DNA of 64,000 nucleotides from Paramoeba atlantica (taxonomy: Eukaryota; Discosea), in NCBI GenBank assembly GCA_977017575.1, contig CDRNVI010000040.1, positions 558,001-622,000 of the forward strand, in the 5' to 3' direction. The notes under the pieces were generated by a model. It was not told the origin of the DNA. It made no database searches and saw only the letters and a list, made by a program, of their open reading frames with translations. Each line of letters starts with the position of its first letter. The stretch's first letter is position 1. The translations under genes were made by a program, and so were the position numbers. This document shows positions 27,949 to 36,140 of the stretch, in pieces.

Positions 27949-28462
27949 AGTTTATACCGAAGCTACTATCCAAGCAAGATCGTTGCGTGATAATGGAAGT
28001 ATTACTACATTTCATTTCAATCCCTACTTCGGTTATGCTTCAAAACAATGATTACATATTTTTGCGTGTAGTTTGTAAAAATATAGTCCGCACGGGGAGA
28101 TAAAAGAATTGTTCAAGGCTAAATCAAATACTAAAAGGTGAACTTTCTATTTTTATCATACATTCGATATTTAATTACTCATCAAGTTGCAAAACATAGT
28201 TGGACCTATATTTTATACGACATCACCTTATTCGCAGTGTACGTAGTGAATACAGTACGTATTCACAGTGCATCAAGCACATGGTATACCTACATAGCTG
28301 TGTGAGAATATAAAGTGATATTGATTGAGTCATTTCTCTTTGTTTTACATGGCGCAATTTTCAGAGTTATAAAGTCTTTTAAGAAGAACAATAAATTTTC
28401 CTTCAAATATTCGAAACTAAACTAGAAATTGAACGACACCTTTTTGATCGTTTACTTTTTTT
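27949..28462. other. intergenic spacer with a small palindrome
   Basis: AT-rich, no gene. A 21-base palindrome GTGAATAC/GTATTCAC lies at 28246-28266. The T-rich run CGTTTACTTTTTTT just before 28463 is a candidate splice signal for the next gene. Confidence 0.45.
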
Positions 28463-29983
28463 ATGTTTCGCGCTTGCTTGCGTTCGCTTCGTGTTTCTGC
28501 TCCCGTACCTCGTCCAATAAGCTCCAGCGATCAACTTTCAAGGGAATCTTATGGCAACACCCGTGGCGGCTACAACAAAGAACTTTCCATAAAATACGAC
28601 AAAGTCACAGAAGAAAACCGCTACGAATCCCTCGATCTCATCCTCGAAACCCTCAGCACCCACAAAGGTCGTCGTCAGTACCCCATGCGTCTTAACCTCC
28701 GACCCCTCGGCGCCCGTCTCCGTCAAATGCAACTCGACTGGCATGACCTTAAAACCCTTCCCCGGTCCGAGCGTCTGATGGTCTTCGACGCCCTCCGTCT
28801 CACCCCCGCCCAACGCACCATCCTGGCCCTCGCCCTCCACGTCCACCTCTGCGGGGTACTCACCCAGAGTTCCCTCTCCTCCGCGCCCCAGACGTACTGC
28901 ACCCGCGCGGGTCGGGTCGCGCACGGTGGGCGCTGCGGGGAGGACGGCCACACCGCCTCGTGCTACTTCGAGCACAAGCTCGTGGCCCGGTCGGCTCACT
29001 CGGGCGGAGCCGCGGGCAGTGCCACCCACGCCGCCTCGCTCTCCCGGCATCGGAGTATGCAGGACGGGGTGGTGGTGGAGACCCGGGCGATGCCCCCGTT
29101 GGAGATCGTGGGGAGGCGGCGGCAGGAGTACCGTGCGCGGGTGTGGGAGCCGGGGCCGGGGCCATCGCGGTTTGTGGTGCAGACGATGGGGTTCGATTTT
29201 AGGGTACACCCGGAGGATCCGAGATATGATGCACAGGTGATTGCCCCGGCGGTGGAGTGGGATACGCACGCGGAGAAGCTACGGCACGTGTTGGGGGAGT
29301 TGTTGGAGGTGCATGGGACGGAGAAAGGGGTGCCGCAGCCGTTGGAGATTCGACCGGGGGAGTTGCAGCCGGATATGGCCTACACGTTGAATTATGCTCC
29401 GGATCCGGATGGGACGGTGGTGGAATACCGGATGGTGGATCAGCAAGGGGTACTGCGGCCGTGGTTTATGGTGCCCCCTCCGCAGAGGTTTTTGCGTGGG
29501 GTGCCCGTGGATGTACCATTTGCACCCTCTGTTATCATTAAAGTTACCGCGAACGCGCCGAAGCCAGAAGGTGGGAAGGAGGAGTGGTTTTCCGATCCCA
29601 AACTTTCGCGAGCAAAGAGCACCAGTGGCGATGGCTCTTCAAGGTCACAACAGCCGGAGTCGAATAGAAATTCGCAGAAGTCTCAATCGGAGTACATCAG
29701 CCCCACCCTTGCGATTGACGATCCCGGGCGACTTCCGCTTCAGGTCACGATTATGGTACATGATCTGGCATGTTTTCGACTACCCCCGGAGAAGGAATCA
29801 ACTCTTATGCAATATTTAGTGGATTATGCAAGTCAAATTCCTTTTAGTCTTCCATTTTATTTATACTACCGCGTCGATTCCATTGACGTACTCCGAGCTA
29901 ATCCGGACGTACAACAATATCAAAGGAATATGCTAAGTGCTGAAAAAAACGGGCTCAACTTTCGAGTAAAGAAAAACTTTTAG
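28463..29983 (+). CDS. mitochondrial-type protein of unknown function with a GC-rich core
   Basis: A 506-residue protein. The start MFRACLRSLRVSAPVPRP is a good mitochondrial presequence (Arg-rich, amphipathic, no acids). The middle includes ESLDLILETLSTHKGRRQYP, a His/Cys-containing stretch and GFDFRVHPEDPRYDAQVIAP. The C-terminal part after a Ser/Gln-rich linker (about 395-425) forms an alpha/beta segment, LPLQVTIMVHDLACFRLP. No family is recognised; kinetoplastid-specific mitochondrial RNA or ribosome proteins often look like this. Codons from about 28,680 to 29,520 are very GC-rich compared with both ends of the same gene. Because of that, long open frames also appear on the other strand; they are shadows. 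Confidence 0.75.
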   Translation: MFRACLRSLRVSAPVPRPISSSDQLSRESYGNTRGGYNKELSIKYDKVTEENRYESLDLILETLSTHKGRRQYPMRLNLRPLGARLRQMQLDWHDLKTLPRSERLMVFDALRLTPAQRTILALALHVHLCGVLTQSSLSSAPQTYCTRAGRVAHGGRCGEDGHTASCYFEHKLVARSAHSGGAAGSATHAASLSRHRSMQDGVVVETRAMPPLEIVGRRRQEYRARVWEPGPGPSRFVVQTMGFDFRVHPEDPRYDAQVIAPAVEWDTHAEKLRHVLGELLEVHGTEKGVPQPLEIRPGELQPDMAYTLNYAPDPDGTVVEYRMVDQQGVLRPWFMVPPPQRFLRGVPVDVPFAPSVIIKVTANAPKPEGGKEEWFSDPKLSRAKSTSGDGSSRSQQPESNRNSQKSQSEYISPTLAIDDPGRLPLQVTIMVHDLACFRLPPEKESTLMQYLVDYASQIPFSLPFYLYYRVDSIDVLRANPDVQQYQRNMLSAEKNGLNFRVKKNF

Positions 29984-30170
29984 CTCCACGAAATATTAAA
30001 TGTGCGTCCGAATGTATTTTCAACACCTTACCTTCGTGTGTTAATTCCTTATTCAAGACTCTCTTGCTCCTAGACTTAATGCATTATTTCCTTTTACCCG
30101 TTTCACTCTTTTCAACGAAATAACCCCTTTTTCTCTTTTTGTTCGTCATTTACATTTCTCCCTCCTTACA

Positions 30171-30998
30171 ATGCTTGTTACAATTACTCAAAAAGTCTAT
30201 ACACGCGATGTTGTACCTTGTGATAGGCTTCGTCTTGGGAAGGCTCGGGCCTCCCTGCTCTCTGACGAGGATATCTTCCAAAAATTTGTGGCACAACTTA
30301 CGCACAGTCCCTCCTCATGGAACACCCGTCACAGTGTTTGTCGCTGGGAGGGAGTGCTGTGTGACGCCCCGTCCAAAGTCAGCGCCCTGTTGTGGCGAGG
30401 ATTTGCCCTCCGAGGCAACTTAAGCTGGTCTTATGCTCCCTCTGAGCTCACCCGGATAAACATCGGAGGTCACCCCGAGAGGAGGAGTGCCTTGACCGGG
30501 GAGATTCCCACCCCTGTTCTCACGGATACGCTTTCAACGATCCGTCTTGCGTGTGCTCTTTTTCGTGGTCCGGTAAATTTGGAAGTCCTCCCGAATTCCC
30601 TAACAGAGCTCGACTTGGGTACCAATCACTTTGGCGGGGAGATATCCCTCAGTCTTCTACCACCCCAGCTTAATCTACTTTGTCTGCGACGTAACCTGTT
30701 TGGAGGTTTCGTGAACCTAGGTGCTCTCCCTCCCTATTTGATTGGGCTGTACCTGGAGCACAACCAATTCTGTGGTGAAATTATTGACGTTTCTCGTTTA
30801 CCTCCTCGTCTAACTGAGCTGGATTTGTCGTATAACCAGTTCACGACAATGATCCCTGTCGCAGGTCGCGTGTCCTCTGCGCTCGCTGTTCTTGATATCT
30901 CGCATAACGCCTTGGGCGGGCATCTGGATCTTAGGCGTGTACCAGCTTCCGTTTATATTTCTCATGAAGGAAATCCGTACGACGAAGTAAGAGAGTAG
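30171..30998 (+). CDS. leucine-rich repeat protein, plant-type LRRs
   Basis: A 275-residue protein. The cap contains SSWNTRHSVCRWEGVLC and LLWRGFALRGNLSW, then about six repeats such as LTELDLGTNHFGGEISLSLL and LIGLYLEHNQFCGEIIDVSR. The N-terminus (MLVTITQKVYTRDVV) is only weakly hydrophobic; no clear signal peptide or anchor. It is more GC-rich than its paralogues. A pyrimidine-rich leader (TTTCTCCCTCC at 30155-30165) precedes the ATG. Confidence 0.82.
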   Translation: MLVTITQKVYTRDVVPCDRLRLGKARASLLSDEDIFQKFVAQLTHSPSSWNTRHSVCRWEGVLCDAPSKVSALLWRGFALRGNLSWSYAPSELTRINIGGHPERRSALTGEIPTPVLTDTLSTIRLACALFRGPVNLEVLPNSLTELDLGTNHFGGEISLSLLPPQLNLLCLRRNLFGGFVNLGALPPYLIGLYLEHNQFCGEIIDVSRLPPRLTELDLSYNQFTTMIPVAGRVSSALAVLDISHNALGGHLDLRRVPASVYISHEGNPYDEVRE

Positions 30999-31296
30999 CT
31001 ACTAACCTGAGGTCCATGGACACAAAAAGGGAAAATATTAAACAGAGAATGAACCATGTAATTCTACATTGTTATCACATACCTCTTTTTTTTATATTGT
31101 GTAACGTCGTACAAGTGCATCCCTTTTTGTAAATCGTTGTTTTATTTAGGCTGCTATTTTGACCAACACGGAAAAATGAAAAGCTACTGCATGTGGAGAG
31201 ATAAGTTATTGTTTTACCTCCAATTTTCCGTGGTCATTTTCTAGCTTCTAGTCGCAACATTTGAGTGTCTTTGATTTTTGATTGGATTTTTTATCT

Positions 31297-33711
31297 ATGA
31301 CTAACCAGAAAAATAAAGCTCACAAGCAAAAGCATCGCAGCAAGAGTGCAGTGAAGAAGAAGCAATCTGGACGCGGAGCAGCGCGAACGATCCGCATGCC
31401 GCAGGGCTCTGTACGTCTGCAGAAAGGAGGGCTTGGTCAAGGAGATAAAAGTCGACGCATTCAAACTTCGCAACAGCGTAGACATCAGTCCCGAACAAAT
31501 ACGGCACAATCTCGTCGAATTGGAAGAGGAGAAAGTCGGCGCATTGTAAGCCTTATTCCAATGAGCGAAACATGTCACACTCTTGCATCGCTAGATCGCA
31601 TTAGAAGCTGGGTTCAGTCACAAAAAGGTTCTACCGAAGATGTTCCACAGAACAAATCAAAGTCCGAAGCACTGGAGTGGCAAGGACTACAAACTTCGTG
31701 GTTAGCTGTGGAAAATAGAACTACGTCTCCATGGGATGCCATCGGTTTTATGGCCGTATCCGACATTGTGGTACTCGTTGTAAGCGTCGCTGCAGAAGCC
31801 AATTGTTCTAATGATCTCTGCATGGAAGAAGATTTCAGCGAAAATGGAGAGCAAGAATCGCCTATGAATACATGGTACTCCGACATAGGGCTCGCTGTAG
31901 ATGACTTAGGTCGCTACAATATACACTTGTTGAATGCTCAAGGTGTTCCTACCGTATTCATATTCTTCGTAGGGCTAAATGGTCTTACAAAGCAACGCAA
32001 GGCTAGTGTAGTCAAGCTTCATGAGCGGTATTTTCACAGTGTTCTTCCATCGGAAAAATTATTTTTTCATGAGGAAGGCGAACTTACCAAGCTCTGGCGT
32101 GGATTAAAGGAATGTCCCTTGTTTGATTTACAATGGCGTCAAATTAAGCCATACATGCTTCCAGACACAGTCGAAATATTACCAGATTCTGCGGATCAAG
32201 TAACAATGGATCTTGACAAGGAGAATGCTTCCTCTGAACGATCACAAAAGATGGTTCACTTGCGTTTTGCAGGCCACCTTCGAGGCCAACCAATTAGCGC
32301 TAATCAACTACTCCACGTCACAGGGTTGGGAACGTATGTGATTCAGTGCATAGAAAAAGATGCGATAAAATTTCACCGGGGTGAATTGGGCAATCCTGAC
32401 TCCCTTGATTGTCTAAACTCCGTAGATCCGATGCTTGGAGGCGTGGAACAAACGTGGCCTTCCGCTGAAACTTTTCAGGCTCCAATTCGCTACGTACAGG
32501 TTCCTCAAGGCTTATCAGAATATCACACAGGATGGTTTGAAAAGGATAACATCGGTGTTGCTCCAGACAGCAATTCTTCCCTTCTAACGAAAAAGGCATT
32601 AAAAACGAGCCAATTATCTTTTCGAGATGCTGAAAGAGAATTCGCAGGTGAGATTCACTCTGAAGAAGAACTCACTGATCGTGAAGCATCTGGTACGGAA
32701 TTATTGAGTGAAAATAATGACGAGGAAGAGCCAACCATGGACGATGCTAACCAAGACGAAGTTGAATTTCACCCGAATATGCGAATCAGGGAACGATTGG
32801 CAAAGTACCGAGGACTGACTTCCTTCTCCGCTCCTTGGGACTCAAACGAAAATCTTCCTCCAAGTTATGCTCAAATTTATCACATACGCGATTACAAGCG
32901 CCTCGTCAAAGATGGCGTGAAACCTTACTTCGGAGATATCCCTGAGTGTGATGCAACTTGTGCGAAATTTTCTGCCGGAGATTATGTATCGATAACCGTT
33001 TGTGCTCCGGAATCTGATGCTAACACTATTTGCGAACTCAACCCACTTATCATTAGTGGTCTTCTTCCTCATGAACAAAAGTGGACAGTTCTTCACGCCT
33101 CTCTACAATATCGCAAAGATGATTTTGAGGAGCCTATTCCAAGTAAACATCCTATGTTATGTGCTATTGGTTTTCGTTTGCTCTACTCGTCGCCCCTTTA
33201 TTCTCAGCTATCCTCACGCATGTGCGATCGAGCAAAATATCTCCGGAGCTTTAGAGAAAGTGACATGAGAGCGCGAGCCACGTTCTTCGGTCCCTTGAGT
33301 CATACCCCATGCCCTATACTGGCGTGGGCACTCACGCAGAACGACGACGGAAGCACAAACTGGTCGTTTGCCGCAAATGGAACAATGCTTCCACCCGATC
33401 CCTCGATGATGCTTCTAAAGCGGATTACACTTACAGGAAGACCTAATAAAGTTCGAAATCGAATCGCTGCAGTTCGTTTCATGTTCTTCAATGCGGAGGA
33501 TGTCCAGTGGTTCTCTCCCGTTGGAATACGAACCAAACACGGAGGAAAGGGGTCCATTTTGAAGCCGATTGGTTCTCACGGAAGCTTCAAGGCGCTTTTT
33601 AAGAACCCGGTTCAGCAACATGATGTTGTGTGTCTTGATCTGTGGAAGAGAGTGTTTCCTAAACCGAGTACTCAGCTTTTTAAGCATACAAAGGCGACTC
33701 TTAATGTATAG
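31297..33711 (+). CDS. TSR1: ribosome biogenesis protein TSR1
   Basis: An 804-residue protein, the usual TSR1 size. The start ATG at 31297 gives MTNQKNKAHKQKHRSKSAVK, matching the Lys/His-rich start of the family. An AARP2CN-like part follows (RFAGHLRGQPISANQLLHVT), an acidic linker (about 455-490), then the conserved C-terminal half: KYRGLTSFSAPWDSNENLPP, GLLPHEQKWTVL, AAVRFMFFNAEDVQWFSPV, KALFKNPVQQHDVV and LDLWKRVFPK. TSR1 is a GTPase-like but inactive factor on pre-40S subunits that blocks premature joining of factors. It lies next to eIF2B-epsilon and UTP13, giving a translation/ribosome cluster, although clustering in kinetoplastids rarely means co-regulation. Confidence 0.95.
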   Translation: MTNQKNKAHKQKHRSKSAVKKKQSGRGAARTIRMPQGSVRLQKGGLGQGDKSRRIQTSQQRRHQSRTNTAQSRRIGRGESRRIVSLIPMSETCHTLASLDRIRSWVQSQKGSTEDVPQNKSKSEALEWQGLQTSWLAVENRTTSPWDAIGFMAVSDIVVLVVSVAAEANCSNDLCMEEDFSENGEQESPMNTWYSDIGLAVDDLGRYNIHLLNAQGVPTVFIFFVGLNGLTKQRKASVVKLHERYFHSVLPSEKLFFHEEGELTKLWRGLKECPLFDLQWRQIKPYMLPDTVEILPDSADQVTMDLDKENASSERSQKMVHLRFAGHLRGQPISANQLLHVTGLGTYVIQCIEKDAIKFHRGELGNPDSLDCLNSVDPMLGGVEQTWPSAETFQAPIRYVQVPQGLSEYHTGWFEKDNIGVAPDSNSSLLTKKALKTSQLSFRDAEREFAGEIHSEEELTDREASGTELLSENNDEEEPTMDDANQDEVEFHPNMRIRERLAKYRGLTSFSAPWDSNENLPPSYAQIYHIRDYKRLVKDGVKPYFGDIPECDATCAKFSAGDYVSITVCAPESDANTICELNPLIISGLLPHEQKWTVLHASLQYRKDDFEEPIPSKHPMLCAIGFRLLYSSPLYSQLSSRMCDRAKYLRSFRESDMRARATFFGPLSHTPCPILAWALTQNDDGSTNWSFAANGTMLPPDPSMMLLKRITLTGRPNKVRNRIAAVRFMFFNAEDVQWFSPVGIRTKHGGKGSILKPIGSHGSFKALFKNPVQQHDVVCLDLWKRVFPKPSTQLFKHTKATLNV

Positions 33712-34001
33712 GTATTTTTTTATCAGAATACTCGCGCGCAGAATAGACCGCTATACAAAGATAGACAAAATTACGCTTTGACTTCTAATATTTTGGGCTC
33801 TTTTTCGCAAGCCAACGCATGGTGCAATCAATAGGAACTTGAATTTTGATGTTTTATATGCATTCAAACACATTGTATTCAAACTCATTTTATGTTGTGT
33901 GTCTACATGCAAATAACGTATTGCTTTGGTACATGTGATATATATCCTACTACTACAAAACACTTTATAGCTTCCTCTTCTTTCTCACCAACTTCTCTCC
34001 T

Positions 34002-35828
34002 ATGGGCTCACGAGAAAAAAATGGTCCACGTAAGGTGGACTCGAAGTTATCAACTACGGATTTCAAGCTAGTTTCGGCGTTGCTCTTTCTATCCCCCGAA
34101 CCTTCCACTAGCACCTCGAACATGGTAAACTCTTGTGATGAATTTTCGTCTCAGACTGTGGAGCTATCATGTTTTATGAAGAGCTCATTGCGCTACAGCT
34201 TGCAATTTTTACTCTTCAATGGCGTTCAAAAGATTTTAATATTTTGTGCAAATCCAAGTCACGCCGATGGAACTGAAAGTTATTTGGATGTTCTAAAAAA
34301 TTTGCGAGACCTTCCAAGAATGGTTTCTGTCAGAGTAGTGTGTGCATCAAAACCTAGATGCTCATCTCTTGGTGACTCCTTGAGAGAGCTTCATTTAACC
34401 TCCTCACTTCACACCTTTCTTGGAGAGAAAGATTTCTTAATTCTTCGAAGTGATATAGTTCGCAACTACACAGAACTTTCCAGTGCGTATATTCGACATC
34501 GAACTCGTAGGTCGAAAGACCCAAAAGTCTTGATGACCATATTCATGTACGAGCAAATCTCGGCCTTCTCAAATGGTCGAAAAAACGTTAATGAAAGCGA
34601 AATGAATGAGCATCGTAGGCATAGATCATCCTGCTCCTGCACTTTAGAGAAAATAGCAACCCTTTGTGATGAAGATTCAAGGCTACACGCAATAATTTCT
34701 ATGCAGGAAAATTCTCATTCTGAATTGGTTCTTCATAATAACGTTCTGGCTTCTCATATTTCGGTAAGGCTTCGCAGTGATCTTGGGGATTCAGGAATGG
34801 CATTCTGTAGTGCAGAAGTCATACAGGTATTCAAAGAGAATTTTGATCTAGAAACTTTGTTGGACTTCTCAGAAACCACCTTAGCCGATGACCTTCTCGG
34901 AAATAAAGTAGCTTTGGAGATTATTTCTAGCAAATTCCTTCTCAAACGATTATCGAGCTGCGCGCTTCAATGTATTAAAACCAATTGGGGAAATCCCTTA
35001 GAATATGATGCATCATTGGAAGGAAATATCAGTGTTCAAGGAGTTTACCAACGGCCTGAAGACACCACAATCGAATCATCCACTTCCCCTAGTATGGATA
35101 CCGGCTCTCGATCTGTACGAGAATCGACCTATACTTCACCTTTACCTTCGGATATTTCAAGTTTTGGGCCACTATCTCAGCAGTTTATATCTGTTTGTAA
35201 AAAGGAATCCAATTCTGTTCAAAACTTTTCGTGTTCTCATGCAACCAGTAGTACGAAATGTGCACAAAAGGATAGTGTGAAATGCAAAGACAGTAAGGAA
35301 ATGTTCCAATTGGAAATCACCGACACTATTTGCTGTGCTTTGGAGAGTGATCACGATCTTCGAGATGTATCAACAGGACTCAGTCAACTTCGTTTTTGCT
35401 ACAATAAATCGCCAGAGGACGTGGGTGTTGCTTTATTAGTATCACTGTTGCAATATTCTATTCAACATGTGGAAACGAAACACGCAATATCTTCAGAGGA
35501 CTTCTCACAGGATCACTCAAAAGCAGCACAGAAATGTTTTAAAAAATGTTGTATAACTTTCCAAGGTATTCTGCTGGAAGATCGCTTTGGGGGCAGAGAG
35601 GATGCAGCTGGAGTAGATAAATTAAGAGGTTTTTTAGAATGCATAAATCTTCATTCGTCTCTGTGGTCACGTCTGGGGCACTTCTTGCGTATTCTCTACG
35701 AATGCGATATTGTACTCTCGGAGGCGTTTACTACATTCAGCAACTCGAAAAATTCATCTCGGTCCATAGTGGAGTTGTTAAAATATGCAGAGAGTTTTTT
35801 TAGTGTTCTAAGAGAGCTAGACGATTGA
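34002..35828 (+). CDS. EIF2B5: eIF2B epsilon subunit, divergent
   Basis: A 608-residue protein. The N-terminal pyrophosphorylase-like part shows RYSLQFLLFNGVQKILIFC, then FLILRSDIVRNYTELSSAYI and KVLMTIFMYE (about 175-185), matching the family segments for VYGDVV and SVMTMIFKE. Then HISVRLRSDLGDSGMAFCSA and FKENFDLETLLDF lead to LLGNKVALEIISSKFLLKRL, as in eIF2B-epsilon. The C-terminal HEAT-like W2 domain (about 475-600) is present: EDVGVALLVSLLQYSIQH and LHSSLWSRLGHFLRILYECD. The W2 domain is the catalytic GEF part that reloads eIF2 with GTP. Between them (about 340-470), where left-handed beta-helix repeats are expected, the sequence is Ser/Thr-rich without hexapeptide repeats. The identification rests on both ends. 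Confidence 0.8.
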   Translation: MGSREKNGPRKVDSKLSTTDFKLVSALLFLSPEPSTSTSNMVNSCDEFSSQTVELSCFMKSSLRYSLQFLLFNGVQKILIFCANPSHADGTESYLDVLKNLRDLPRMVSVRVVCASKPRCSSLGDSLRELHLTSSLHTFLGEKDFLILRSDIVRNYTELSSAYIRHRTRRSKDPKVLMTIFMYEQISAFSNGRKNVNESEMNEHRRHRSSCSCTLEKIATLCDEDSRLHAIISMQENSHSELVLHNNVLASHISVRLRSDLGDSGMAFCSAEVIQVFKENFDLETLLDFSETTLADDLLGNKVALEIISSKFLLKRLSSCALQCIKTNWGNPLEYDASLEGNISVQGVYQRPEDTTIESSTSPSMDTGSRSVRESTYTSPLPSDISSFGPLSQQFISVCKKESNSVQNFSCSHATSSTKCAQKDSVKCKDSKEMFQLEITDTICCALESDHDLRDVSTGLSQLRFCYNKSPEDVGVALLVSLLQYSIQHVETKHAISSEDFSQDHSKAAQKCFKKCCITFQGILLEDRFGGREDAAGVDKLRGFLECINLHSSLWSRLGHFLRILYECDIVLSEAFTTFSNSKNSSRSIVELLKYAESFFSVLRELDD

Positions 35829-36140
35829 TTTATCATAATCTAACTATCGTGTGATATCATATTTGGTTATTTAGGTCGAGGAACAGTTCCGCGTGATCCG
35901 CTTTTGAACCTCATCTCATCTCTAATTCTCTATTTTTATAGTCCACTTCATTGCATCTCTTTTTATCTCTTTGTGTCATACATGGCTCAATAGCAATACA
36001 GGAACGAATGGTTGACATGTTGCTTTTTCATACACTCCTTTTAAGCTGCATACTAGAAGCAACTTTTTTGGAACCAATCTTCAAATAACTTTTTCTTATA
36101 ATTCAGTTTAGTCGGTTGCTTTCTTTCCCTTTTATCTAGG
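35829..36140. promoter_or_regulatory. intergenic spacer ending in a strong polypyrimidine-AG signal
   Basis: No gene. GCTTTCTTTCCCTTTTATCT followed by AG at 36138-36139 ends one base before the UTP13 ATG (36141). If used as trans-splice acceptor it would leave a one-base gene-encoded 5' UTR. Confidence 0.45.

Noticed and set aside
28538-29269. 243-residue minus-strand frame
   Set aside because: Produced by the GC-rich core of the plus-strand gene; it is Pro/His/Gly-biased without domains.
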